Part shown: positions 46,301 to 56,142 of the stretch, in pieces
Position numbering within the stretch: the first letter of the stretch is position 1
Layout of the letters: the number at the start of each line of letters is the position of its first letter
Assembly (NCBI GenBank): GCA_963855995.1
Contig: OY979724.1
Coordinates: 3,754,858-3,818,857, forward strand
DNA length: 64,000 bases
Reading direction: 5' to 3'
Source: Muricea muricata
Taxonomy: Eukaryota > Cnidaria > Anthozoa > Malacalcyonacea > Plexauridae
Notes under the pieces: generated by a model
Told to the model about the DNA's origin: nothing
The model's input: the letters and a program-made list of their open reading frames with translations, nothing else
Databases searched by the model: none
Translations under genes and position numbers: made by a program

Positions 46301-46738
46301 GTCTAATCTTGTTTCTCGATTGGTCTGTCCATCAGCTTCAGGATCATCTTGCAGGTCAAAATAGGAAAGAAAATATGATTCCAAACAGTCCCATTGTTTA
46401 AGAGTTCTTTCAAGACATTTACCAAGACTTGGCCATCTTGTGGATACATGCTTTATTAACTTTGCTTTACGCTTTGCATTTCGCCGAAAATGATAATAAA
46501 TGTCAATTACAAAATCTTCAATACTGACTGCAAGTTCTTTAGCTCCTTTTCCAGTACACATATGAGCTAAATGACAACACATTCCACATCATTGGTTACC
46601 CTGGGAGTGTTTTTTTTCTTTAGGAGACTCTCATGAGCTCCAGCCATCGAGTTTGTATTGTCAAATGAATCACTAACGCAATTGTACCAACTCAGTGAGA
46701 AGTTGTCCTTCACTACTTCATTGCATACATCCTACATT
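46301..46738 (-). pseudogene. hAT-family transposase, N-terminal part of the retained region, copy A
   Basis: The minus strand encodes WYNCVSDSFDNTNSMAGAHE, then CCHLAHMCTGKGAKEL and HVSTRWPSLGKCLERTLKQW. The (S)TRW.SL block and the preceding C-x-H-L-H/A-H-like zinc-binding region are characteristic of the hAT transposase RNase-H-like core. The frames are broken by stops and a frameshift. Homology to copy B ends at about 46738. Confidence 0.75.
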
Positions 46739-47095
46739 TGACAAGGGCGAGGACAACTCACATCGTAAAATCTTATCATCCAGATAGAGTTTAAAATTGC
46801 AGACAGGAAAGATCCACAAACCAATCCCTCCAACCATTTATCCATCCATCTGTTAAACAGTCTATTCATCTGTACTTACTCTCCTGCAAATAAGTGCATT
46901 TCAAACGCTTCAAGTGATTATGAAATATGATTGGCAAAAACAGTTACCGGATAAAGGATTACATTGGACTAATTCATTTCCCGATTGCATCGCTGTGATA
47001 TAAAGTAACCCCTCAGCTTAAAAGCTTTAGCCTGCTCGCCTATACACTAATCAAAAAAAGAATATTGCAGCAGGTGTTCTCTTCTTTTCTTACAG
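46739..47095. other. Upstream of the TPR-CHAT locus, no feature
   Basis: Anonymous sequence between the end of composite copy A and the splice-acceptor-like GTTCTCTTCTTTTCTTACAG at 47076-47095. If the TPR-CHAT gene has earlier exons, the intron would lie here; none is recognisable. Confidence 0.4.
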
Positions 47096-47539
47096 CTGAA
47101 GAAAATGATTCAGAGGGTAAATTAAAAAGCAAGAACAGAGAAGGTATAGGAAATCACAGTTATGCTGGGCGACTGTTATCTCAATTCAGAGAAGTATGAA
47201 ATGGCTTTTAAGTAGTATGAAAAGATTTTAGAAATTTATACTCGAATAAACCATTCGACAGCTAGAATAAAAAGCAATTTAAAATTAGCCCATGCCCATA
47301 TTAAAGCAATATCATAGCGCTATAGATTATGATAACAACCGTTTATAAAAAGGCACTAATATTGGCGAGAAATTAGCAGTAGTAAGAAGCAATAGCCTCT
47401 TAAGTAGAGCATATTGTTGCACTGGAAAAATAGTGAAGAGATTGCATGTTTCGAAGAAGGTTTGAAAAACAGTACTGCCACTGGCGATCGGTCAGCAATA
47501 ACACGTAACGTCAGCAATTTGGGCAGTTCCTACTGCAAT
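47096..47539 (+). pseudogene. Decayed 5' TPR-coding sequence of the TPR-CHAT gene
   Basis: Directly after a strong acceptor-like site, translations give EENDSEGKLKSKNREGIGN, then in another frame MLGDCYLNSEKYEMAFK, a TAG (47213), and YEKILEIYTRINHSTARI followed by KSNLKLAHAHIKA. After further stops comes GEKLAVVRSNSLLSRAYCCT, one frame off the main gene. This is clearly TPR coding sequence, disrupted by at least two frameshifts and several stops. The main frame is open only from 47414 onward, and there it starts at a TTG. The first in-frame ATG is 47540. Confidence 0.75.
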
Positions 47540-50500
47540 ATGGAAAAATATAAAAAAGAAATTGAATATTACAAAAACTGTTTAGAATTAAGCACTGCCA
47601 TTGGCGATCAGTCGGCTGTAGCAAGCAATAATGGCAATTTGGGCAATGCCTATCTCAGTTTGGGAGAATATCAAAAAGCAATTGATTATTACGAAAAAGG
47701 TTTAGAAATAAGCACTGCCATTGGCGATCAGTCAGGCATAGCAAACAACAATGGCAATTTGGGCAATGCCTATTTCAGATTGGAAGAATATCAAAAAGCA
47801 ATTGAATATTACGAAAAAGGTTTAGAAATAAGCACTGCCATTGGCGATCAGTCAGGAATAGCAAGCGACAATGGCAATTTGGGCAATGCCTATCACAGAT
47901 TGGGAGAATATCAAAAAGCAATTGAATATTACGAAAAAGGTTTAGAAATAAGCACTGCCATTGGCGATCAGTCAGGAATAGCAAACAACAATTGCGGCTT
48001 GGGCAATGCCTATGACAGTTTGGGAGAATATCAAAAAGCAATTGAGTGTTACGAAAAAGGTTTAGAAATAAGCACTGCTATTGGCAGTCAGTCAGGAATA
48101 GCAAGCAATACTAGCAATTTGGGCAATGCCTATGTCAGTTTGGGAGAATATCAAAAAGCAATTAAATGTTACGAAAAAGGTTTAGAAATAAGCACTGCCA
48201 TTGGCGATCAGTCAGGAATAGCAAGCGACACTAGCAATTTGGGCAATGCCTATTACAGATTGGGAGAATATCAAAAAGCAATTCAATATTGCGAAAAAGG
48301 TTTAGAAATAAGCACTGCCATTGGCGATCAGTCAGGAATAGCGAGCAACAAATGCAGTTTGGGCAATGCCTATCTCAGTTTGGGAAAATATCAAAAAGCA
48401 ATTAAATGTTACGAAAAAGGTTTAGAAATAAGCACTGCCATTGGCGATCAGTCAGGAATAGCAAGCGACACTAGCAATTTGGGCAATGTCTATTACAGAT
48501 TGGGAGAATATCAAAAAGCAATTAAATATTACGAAAAAGGTTTAGAAATAAGCACTGCCATTGGCGATCAGTCAGAAATAGGAAACAATTCTAGCAATTT
48601 GGGCAATGCCTATGTCAGTTTGGGAAAATATCAAAAAGGAATTAAATGCTACGAAAAAGGTTTAGAAATAAGCACTGCCATTGGCGATCAGTCAGGAATA
48701 GCATCAAGAAATTGCGGCTTGGGCAATGCCTATCTAAGTTTGGGAGAATATCAAAAAGCAATTGAATATTACGAAAAAGATTTAGAAATAAGCACTGCTA
48801 TTGGCAGTCAGTCAGGAATAGCAAGCAGTACTAGCAATTTGGGCAATGCCTATGTCAGTTTGGGAGAATATCAAAAAGCAATTGAGTATTACGAAAAAGG
48901 TTTAGAAATAAGCACTGCCATTGGCGATCAGTCAGAAATAGGAAAAAATACGTGCAATTTGGGCGCTGCCTATCACAGTTTGGGAGAATATCAAAAAGCA
49001 ATTGAATATTGCGAAAAAGGTTTAGAAATAAGCACTGCCATTGGCGATCAGTCAGGAATAGCAAACAATACTGGCAATTTGGGAAATGCCTATCTCAGTT
49101 TGGGAGAATATCAAAAAGCAATTGAATATTACGAAAAAGGTTTAGAAATAAGCACTGCCATTGGCGATGAATCACGAATAGCAAACAATACTGGCGATTT
49201 GGGCAATGCCTATCTCAGTTTGGCAGAATATCAAAAAGCAATTGAATATTACGGAAAAGGTTTAGAAATAAGCACTGCCATTGGCGATCAGTCAGGAATA
49301 GCATCAAAAAATTGCGGCTTGGGCAATGCCTATCTAAGTTTGGGAAAATATCAAAAAGCAATTGAATATCACGAAAAAGGTTTAGAAATAAGCACTGCTA
49401 TTGGCAATCAGTCAGGAATAGCAAGCAATACTAGCAATTTGGGCAATGCCTATCTCAGTTTGGGAGAATATCAAAAAGCAATTGAATATTACGAAAAAGG
49501 TTTAGAAATAAGCACTGCCATTGGCGATCAGTCAGGAATAGCAAGCGACAATGGCAATTTGGGCACTGCCTATCGCAGATTGGGAGAATATCAAAAAGCA
49601 ATTCAATATTACGAAAAAGGTTTAGAAATAAGCACTGCCACTGGCGATCGGTCAGGAATTGCGAGCCACAATGGCAATTTGGGCCTTGCCTATTTTTACT
49701 CACGAGAGGAAAAAAGTGCATGGTCACATCTGGAGAAAGCAATTAGACACTTTGACGAAATCTTTTTTGGTTTTGTTCCTGATCAAAACAAGCTTTCTTT
49801 TACAGCACAGTATTTTTATGCTCATCGATTTTTAATGAGTTGTTTTCTTACTCTGGGACGGGCCATGTCGGCGTTGCTAGTGATTGATCTTGGTAAGGCT
49901 AAGGAGCTGCATTTCTGCATTAAAAAAATTCAAAATCCTGCGAGCATGCAACTGAAAGATTTTTCACTTGCGACATGGAATAGAATCAAAACCTGCCAGG
50001 AGGAAATAGAAATCAAAGAAATTAAACAAATTCTGCAAATGGCGAAAAATGGTTTATCCATACTGGTATTTGCCTTTGACCATGAAGGGTTTCTTAATAT
50101 CTTTGTATTAAACGAAGAGTTTGTGTTTAGAAAAGTAGATGCTGCAAGCGAAGCAATTCCTTCGTTGATAGTAGAACTTCTCAGGATGCTAAATGTTAAC
50201 GTGGGCCGTAATTCTTCGTTTCAAGAAAATGTTTCAGTTGGAAATACCTACAATCAGACAAATTACCCTTTTGGGATCTCAGGTCGAAAACCACACTCTA
50301 AAAGTGCGGTTGTAAAGTCTGCAGAATATGGTATTTGTTGTGTTCAGACAATTTTAGAAAAATTGTTCCAACTTATAATTAATCCTGTGAGGAATTTTCT
50401 TAAAGGGGATAAGCTGATCGTTGTTCCTGACAATCAATTGTTTTTTGCTCCATTTTCCTCTTTCATTGATGAAAACGGTCGCTTTCTTTGTTCTAAATAC

Positions 50501-51256
50501 AGCATTCAAATTACACCTTCTTTGCAAATGTTAAAAGCCAGCATGCAGCGAGACAATGACATGACCACTGGTTTTGCATTGTTTGTTGGCAATCCAACTG
50601 TTGCAGCAATTTCCTTAAACGGGGAAGTGTTTAATCCCCTACCTAGCGCAGCTGAAGAGGTAAAACATCTCGCAGATCTTTTCCTAGCTAAACCTTTACT
50701 GGAACGAGAGGCGAAAAAACGAGTGGTTCTTCAACTTCTTAGTGAGGCTAGTATAATCCATATCGCTGCGCATGGAGAACCAAAGAGGGGGGAAATTATA
50801 CTTGCTCCAAACACTTCTCATGACCCGTCACCGGAATCATTCCTTCTGAGACAGGAGGATATTACAAATATTTTGGTGAAAGCTCGCTTGGTAGTTTTAT
50901 GTTGTTGTTTTACTGGACGAGGTAAAGTTTCTTCAGAAGGTGTCGTAGGTATTGCTCGATCATTTCTTGCCGCAGGAGCTCGCTCAGTGCTTGCCACTCT
51001 ATGGCCTATTAATGACGCGGCCACAGTAGAAATTATGAAAAAGTTCTACGACGAACTCTGCAAGGAAACACCAGTTTGTGAAGCTTTAAGAAGGGCAAAG
51101 AACTTCTTCCATGAGCACGACAACGAATATTATCGGTCAGTCAGAGTCTGGGCTCCATTTACCATCTATGGAGAAGACGTTAAATTTGAAAAACACGAGA
51201 TTGAAGAAATAAGGGGAAAATCTCGTGATTTCTTTACTGATTTCGTTGTAGTCTAA
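47540..51256 (+). CDS. TPR-CHAT protein (TPR array plus caspase-like CHAT protease)
   Basis: A 1238-residue cytosolic-type protein counted from the first in-frame ATG; no signal peptide or membrane segment is seen. Residues 1 to about 720 are tandem TPRs of the 40-residue, LGN-like spacing (unit NLGNAYLSLGEYQKAIEYYE followed by KGLEISTAIGDQSGIAS); about 18 units are in exact 120-bp register. A helical linker follows (SAWSHLEKAIRHFDEIFFGF, ALLVIDLGKAKELHFCI). The CHAT domain fills roughly residues 815-1225, with LIVVPDNQLFFAPFSSF, the catalytic His in IIHIAAHGE (His1078) and the catalytic Cys in VVLCCCFTGRG (third Cys, Cys1123, where the family has LSACxTG), then GARSVLATLWPIND and VWAPFTIYGEDV. 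CHAT domains belong to the caspase/separase clan; bacterial TPR-CHAT proteins act as regulated proteases in defence. The target here is unknown. The whole frame lies in one exon with no stops. Whether it is expressed is uncertain because its 5' end is decayed. Confidence 0.88.
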   Translation: MEKYKKEIEYYKNCLELSTAIGDQSAVASNNGNLGNAYLSLGEYQKAIDYYEKGLEISTAIGDQSGIANNNGNLGNAYFRLEEYQKAIEYYEKGLEISTAIGDQSGIASDNGNLGNAYHRLGEYQKAIEYYEKGLEISTAIGDQSGIANNNCGLGNAYDSLGEYQKAIECYEKGLEISTAIGSQSGIASNTSNLGNAYVSLGEYQKAIKCYEKGLEISTAIGDQSGIASDTSNLGNAYYRLGEYQKAIQYCEKGLEISTAIGDQSGIASNKCSLGNAYLSLGKYQKAIKCYEKGLEISTAIGDQSGIASDTSNLGNVYYRLGEYQKAIKYYEKGLEISTAIGDQSEIGNNSSNLGNAYVSLGKYQKGIKCYEKGLEISTAIGDQSGIASRNCGLGNAYLSLGEYQKAIEYYEKDLEISTAIGSQSGIASSTSNLGNAYVSLGEYQKAIEYYEKGLEISTAIGDQSEIGKNTCNLGAAYHSLGEYQKAIEYCEKGLEISTAIGDQSGIANNTGNLGNAYLSLGEYQKAIEYYEKGLEISTAIGDESRIANNTGDLGNAYLSLAEYQKAIEYYGKGLEISTAIGDQSGIASKNCGLGNAYLSLGKYQKAIEYHEKGLEISTAIGNQSGIASNTSNLGNAYLSLGEYQKAIEYYEKGLEISTAIGDQSGIASDNGNLGTAYRRLGEYQKAIQYYEKGLEISTATGDRSGIASHNGNLGLAYFYSREEKSAWSHLEKAIRHFDEIFFGFVPDQNKLSFTAQYFYAHRFLMSCFLTLGRAMSALLVIDLGKAKELHFCIKKIQNPASMQLKDFSLATWNRIKTCQEEIEIKEIKQILQMAKNGLSILVFAFDHEGFLNIFVLNEEFVFRKVDAASEAIPSLIVELLRMLNVNVGRNSSFQENVSVGNTYNQTNYPFGISGRKPHSKSAVVKSAEYGICCVQTILEKLFQLIINPVRNFLKGDKLIVVPDNQLFFAPFSSFIDENGRFLCSKYSIQITPSLQMLKASMQRDNDMTTGFALFVGNPTVAAISLNGEVFNPLPSAAEEVKHLADLFLAKPLLEREAKKRVVLQLLSEASIIHIAAHGEPKRGEIILAPNTSHDPSPESFLLRQEDITNILVKARLVVLCCCFTGRGKVSSEGVVGIARSFLAAGARSVLATLWPINDAATVEIMKKFYDELCKETPVCEALRRAKNFFHEHDNEYYRSVRVWAPFTIYGEDVKFEKHEIEEIRGKSRDFFTDFVVV
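47581..49700 (+). repeat. 120-bp tandem repeat encoding the TPR array, ~18 units
   Basis: Units start at 47581 and recur every 120 bp without any indel to 49621, with a more diverged leading unit at 47461. Word order per unit: TTTAGAAATAAGCACTGCCA, TTGGCGATCAGTCAGGAATA, GGCAATTTGGGCAATGCCTA, GGAGAATATCAAAAAGCAAT, ACGAAAAAGG. High identity also at synonymous sites indicates recent unit duplication or homogenisation. Long antisense open frames inside the array are by-products of the periodicity. Confidence 0.95.
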
Positions 51257-53515
51257 CGTTAGCTATACACCTTATGCACCTTTTCGCCTTTTTGTTGTAG
51301 GCTTTGTAGGTATATCTATCCCTGAATTTCTATAACATAATTGCTGGAATGGTTCAAATAATATTAGGTGGAAACCCGTCGTCTATGTTGTAATTGTGTT
51401 GTATTTAAATCGTTTTGAGCGAAAGGCTAGTTAAACGATTCATAGTTGTTTTCATTCCAAACTTGTGAAATTAAATAGTGAAAGATCCATTTGGTTTAAG
51501 TTAATTAGCTCGAGGTGTTTGCCAAGTGATGGAGAAAACTGCATTTACTGATACCAAGACTGACAAATTGCCTTTTCTGTCGTTGAATGATGGGAATACT
51601 ATAAAATAGCACAGAATCACTAGATATACTTATTTAGATTGTTCGATTTATGTGATTGTTGTTTTCACCAAATAGACAGGCAGGAAAATTATGAAAGAAT
51701 ATTAGTTTAATTAATACCTGGACTTTCTTCCGTACCTAGTCATAATAAACTAATGCAATAGTGAGCTTACTTCTTTGTCCTATAATGTTGAGTGAGAAAA
51801 GGTAGTGGAATCGAACATTATCGCGAGTTTTAGCTGTTAGAAACTGTGTAGTTAGTCTTGTTGTTGTCCGTTGTTGAGTGTTAAGCTAGATGTGTAGAAT
51901 GCACTGGAAGGGAGTAGGTGCTGAATGTATAGTTCACTCTTAGTTTTATTTTGTGAGTTTTTGTCCATTGTTAATAGAAAGATCAGATTCTTTTTAAAGT
52001 CGTACAAATTTACTAATATGGAAGTTGTTTGCAAACAAGAAGACAAGAGGAAAACATAATTCAAGTAAGTAAATCCTGGATTTTGCGTAAGCTTGAAAAA
52101 TTTTTGTGATTTAATTTAACAAATTGAAACCGATGCGTGCAGCCTGAATAAGTAAAGTGATTTCGTTAATATGGTGATGCTGCGATTTGTCAGATTTTGG
52201 TTCTGGCGTATGGAAATTAGTGCTAAGACCACAATCCAACTTTATTTAGTTTTTGGCGAAATCTGAAATGCGATCACTTTATGCGTTTGCATTAAATTGC
52301 ATACACCAGAATGCGAATCTTATTCGACAAACGCAGTGAAAACGTATAGAGCAGCTGCCTTAACGTTTCAGGCGAATTTCTCCGGGTGGGAACTAAATCG
52401 AATATACATTTCCAGATATATTGCCTGCACAATTTTAGTTGCAGAAAATTACCTAAAATCATTGACAAAGTAAATCATTACGTATTTGAAGAAAATTTTC
52501 TCGAAATCACATTTAAAAATTGTCGCAATCTTGTATGAAAAAAGCAAATGACAATAGAAAAACACATGGCTTGGATATTTGTACTATATTCGCATCCAGC
52601 TGTCAGCCAGCAACTATTCTGTTTTTGCTTCAATTAATGTTGTAATTCTATTGTAATTGAATGTTCAAGTGTGCCATTTATAAGGTACTGTAGTTAATGT
52701 TGTTGTAATATCAATATTATCGTATCATTCCAATGATAGAGTATTTGCTGGCTGTTAAAACTTGGCTGGCGGAAACAACGTTGCAGAAAACCTACTGGAA
52801 ATTTGTGTTAGGCTAGAAAATAACTTTTTTCATAAATGTAAAATTGTTTGAATTCGTCTTATTTTCTTGCAATTAACAAGCCAACCATTGACGTTTTACT
52901 GGATTAAAGTCCTGACCAAGGTAAAATCAATAAATAATGTGAATTCAAACGAATCGTTCTCAAGTTGCCATGTATTTGATATAACGCTGCTAACGTTGTT
53001 TCTTTTCACTATTTCCGAAATTTAGAGTAGTTTACATTAGTATTCATATCAGACACAAAAGTCTAGAACAAACTAACTGAAGAAAGTCTATAAAAATTTC
53101 ACTAACAAAATTGGAGCAACGTTTTAACTTGTGTCAAATTTTGGTTCAGTTATCTTCCATAAGGAATTTTTTATGCTAATAATAGAGAAAGAACGTCCTA
53201 GTTCGAAATATAAATCATTTGGTTGTGAAATAACATGAAATTACACGAAAAATGGACTTGTTTTTTCCCTCTTTTCATATTTTGTACACGTTTGTATAGA
53301 CTTTCATTCAGAAATAGAAGCAGGAAGATTTAATTTGTTACTTCTAAAACAACAATACGGTAAGGAATGAAACACATATACAATCAGTGACAAAAGTTTT
53401 TTGGACGCTAGTTACACTGAGTGTTGAATATATGAAATGTATAAAACTGTTGGGCATAATAAACCATCTCCCTCCCACCTCTACCTTAAACAATGTTGCT
53501 GGTTTTGTTGCAGGT
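51257..53515. other. Downstream of the TPR-CHAT gene, no further gene recognised
   Basis: AT-rich anonymous sequence. The first AATAAA on the plus strand is at 51744-51749, about 490 nt after the stop, a possible polyadenylation signal. No partner gene (for example a gasdermin-like or other candidate protease substrate) is visible. Confidence 0.4.
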
Positions 53516-53760
53516 TCAGTAAACGATATTATTAGCTCATACATTTCTCCTCAACATTGAAAGGGTGGTGCGAGTGGTGAATACATTTGATATGTACATT
53601 GTTTTCATATTTTGTCCACAATGTTTTGTCACTGATTGTAGTACAATATTGAAGTGTTCGAGAAAAGAGAACATTGAACAACATCTTGCAACGTGCGTGG
53701 TGAAAGATCGACAATGGAAGAAAATATATATGAAGCAAGCAGTGCGGTCAATACGATAGG
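53516..53760 (+). pseudogene. Possible exon relic with Cys/His cluster
   Basis: After an acceptor-like TGGTTTTGTTGCAG (about 53500-53513) one frame reads FDMYIVFIFCPQCFVTDCST then ILKCSRKENIEQHLATCVV. The C-x2-C and HLATC pattern recalls a TRAF-type or related zinc finger, but the spacing is not canonical and the frame closes soon after. It could be a remnant of a gene or noise. Confidence 0.2.
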
Positions 53761-53872
53761 ATCACTATCTCAAAATGAAAACAGATACGTCGAGATTCTT
53801 TAAACAAGGCAATTGGCATTATTAATATCACTGATAAAGATCCGAGCTTACGGATCGGAAGCTTTGCGATAG

Positions 53873-54668
53873 TAAATTTACGTGTTACGTCATGAAAGCC
53901 ACAAAGTTTTACAAAGGAAAATTCAAATGTCGACTTTATTCAAAGAACTACAGTAACGGTATAACACTGGTGAACTGTGACATCATGAAACTGGTTAATC
54001 CATCAAATACTGAAAATAGAACGCTTATTACTGATGTCCTAGCCACCACCTTACTGATCTTGTACATCCTGGTCATAAAAACGTCGGAAAGATTTCACAG
54101 TTAACTCTTGTTGTCATGATTTTCAAAATATTTTGAATGATCAGCTGAGATGAAACTGATCATGAACATGATGACTATAGGGCTATGTACATTCGGAAAG
54201 GGCGCAACTGTCGTGTTGGATGCTTTACGCGCTGAAAGTTCAAATCTGTGAACAGGAACTCGACATTGGAGATGTAGTAAATTTACGTGGTGAAAGCCAC
54301 AAAGTTTTACAAAGGAAAATCTAAATGTCGACTTTATTCAAAGAATTACAGTAACGGTATAACACTGGGGATCTGTGACATCATAAAACTGGTTAATCCA
54401 TCAAATACTGAAAATAGAACGCTTATTACTGATGTCCTTGCCACCATCTTACTGATCTTGTACATCCTGGTCATAAAAACGTCGGAAATACTCCACAGTT
54501 AACTCTCATTGTCATGATTTTCAAAATATTTTGAATGATCAGCTGAGATGGAACTGATCATGGACATGATGACTATAGGGCTATGTACATTCGGAAAGGG
54601 CGCAACTGTCGTGTTGGATGCTTTACGCGATGAAAGTTCAAATTTGTGAACAGAAACTCGACATTGGA
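53873..54668 (+). repeat. Tandem duplication of a ~400-bp unit
   Basis: Copy 1 is at about 53873-54270 and copy 2 at about 54273-54668. Each starts GTAAATTTACGTG and ends GAACAG..AACTCGACATTGGAGA, with roughly 95% identity. Each copy carries an open frame (53892-54104; 54287-54502) of about 70 codons with a hydrophobic stretch VLATTLLILYILVIKTSE. The frames are conserved in both copies, but I recognise no family. The upstream frame lacks a splice context. Confidence 0.8.
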
Positions 54669-55544
54669 GAACTGAAAACGTTCCAAAATCACAAAGAAAA
54701 GGATTGTGACAGCAGTCTGCAAGTTAGTCCACGCACGTTGCTCGCAATGTTGTCTGTTGAAAACCGTCGCTAACTAGGAAGATTTTATGAAAAAATCTTC
54801 TTTCTAAATACAGCAATTAGTTTTTAGAAGACTGTAGTTCCACTATCTGATATTATTACCCATTCTATCGTCACAATTAGTAGAATCATAATAGTATACA
54901 AGTGTAAATGCTAAAATTTAATTGGTACTCTACTCGCTCTCTATTCCTCGATAGATAGCGAGTGTAGCAAAACAAAATTTTTCCTGCTGCAAAACGGCTT
55001 AAACTCAACTTTGTTTTGTGGAATATTTTGTTTGATGTGTGATTCTACTAAAACAATTAGATTAGTGGCTGTCGATTTTCACGTAGTGATAGTTGATTCG
55101 GCGGCTTCGCAATCTAATTGTTAATTTGTATCGGAGGTGTGGGAAAGTGACAGAAGTTTACAAGCTTATGCAGATTGTGATAATTATTTAGTTTATTTGT
55201 TTACGAGAACGCTTTAAAGTTCAGCATCTATTGCTGGTTGTATTAACGTAATATAGTATTGAAAGGGAAAGTAATTCGTGAACATCGACATTTGTGGACA
55301 AATACTCATAATAATATATATCAATCATTGAACTTTGTATGCATTAATCTTGTCTCAGACACAATGTATATGATTTGGCAATTGTTAAAATATATTGTTG
55401 AAATCTTAAGATAGATGGATTCTTTAATTTTTCCTGTATGGTTTGTGGTTTATTTGAAAGACATATAGGTAGTAGGTACGTTACTACCAAAAAAAAGTTC
55501 TCCAAAATACGCGCCCGATATCGAGAAACGGGCGATTTGTGTAA
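54669..55544. other. Intergenic, no gene recognised
   Basis: A small hairpin (GAAGATTTTATGAAAAAATCTTC region, near 54779-54801) is the only local structure noted. Confidence 0.35.
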
Positions 55545-55861
55545 CAGGGTTCGTAGAAGTCAAGAAGAGTAAAATTCAAGGAAGTTTCAAGAACTTTCAA
55601 GGGCATGTATCAGGAAATTCAAGGACTAAAAAGAGTTGTTAAACAATGCTCTGATTGAAGCCCGAATGAATTTGAAACAGATTTAGAATTTATGAACCAC
55701 TGCAATTTAGCTTTCAAATGTCAAAAAATGTCCAGATGCCAGAGCTCGACGAATTCAAGGTCTTTCAAGCACTTCTTCATAAATTCAAGGAGTTTCAAGG
55801 CCTTGAATTTTTGTTTTCAAATTCAAGCACTTAAACACATTCAAGTTTTGTACCAACCCTG
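55545..55861. mobile_element. hAT-like MITE rich in ATTCAAGG / TTTCAAGG words
   Basis: Ends CAGGGTTCGTAGAAGTC and TTTTGTACCAACCCTG form short inverted repeats (CAGGGTTNGTA). The body is full of ATTCAAGG and TTTCAAGG words in both halves, a pattern I associate with hAT-type non-autonomous elements of invertebrates. No matching 8-bp duplication could be seen. Confidence 0.55.
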
Positions 55862-55877
55862 GATTACCTACTATTAA

Positions 55878-56138
55878 ATTGTATCACAGTAAAAAATGTG
55901 ACATTTCATACTCGACGATAACAAAAACGACCAGCATCATCAGAAAGAGCACAATAAGACTGCACAGGAGACTCTTAAACACTGTTTTTTATTCTGCAAA
56001 TGGTTTTCGAGTTATTTTCGTTTTATTTGTGAAAATTGGACTCAGTTTTTATATGCAGTTTTCTGTTCTCGTTTTGGTGATGCTTGTCGTTTTTGTTAAC
56101 GTCGTATATGAAATTTAACATTTTTTACTGTGATACAA
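55878..56138. mobile_element. MITE with ~100-bp inverted repeats between TTAA sites
   Basis: ATTGTATCACAGTAAAAAAT and ATTTTTTACTGTGATACAA start inverted repeats of about 100 bp (CGACGATAACAAAAACGACC, AGCATCATCAG and so on are found complemented on the right). TTAA lies at both ends (55874-55877 and 56139-56142), suggesting a TTAA-target element such as a piggyBac-type MITE. One extra A at the left leaves the exact end open. Confidence 0.65.
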
Positions 56139-56142
56139 TTAA

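Larger units (their letters stand above)
41263..46738 (-). mobile_element. Composite copy A: hAT transposase locus containing a truncated Ty1/copia
   Basis: The same hAT-plus-copia arrangement as in 57869-64000, in the same orientation, but shorter. Homology starts at TTTCCACGTATATAAT (41263, matching 58001) and ends near CATTTG (46738, matching about 63981). Copia and host junctions on the low-coordinate side are identical in both copies, so the two arose from one ancestor rather than by independent insertions. An extra ~1.25-kb block (45055-46300) is unique to this copy. Confidence 0.8.

Noticed and set aside
47414-47539. Start of the TPR-CHAT frame at 47414
   Set aside because: The codon there is TTG, not ATG; in a eukaryotic gene the first usable in-frame start is the ATG at 47540, or the frame is entered by splicing.
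47775-49742. Long open frames on the minus strand inside the TPR array
   Set aside because: They repeat with the 120-bp period and have no TPR-independent domain; they are by-products of the repeat.
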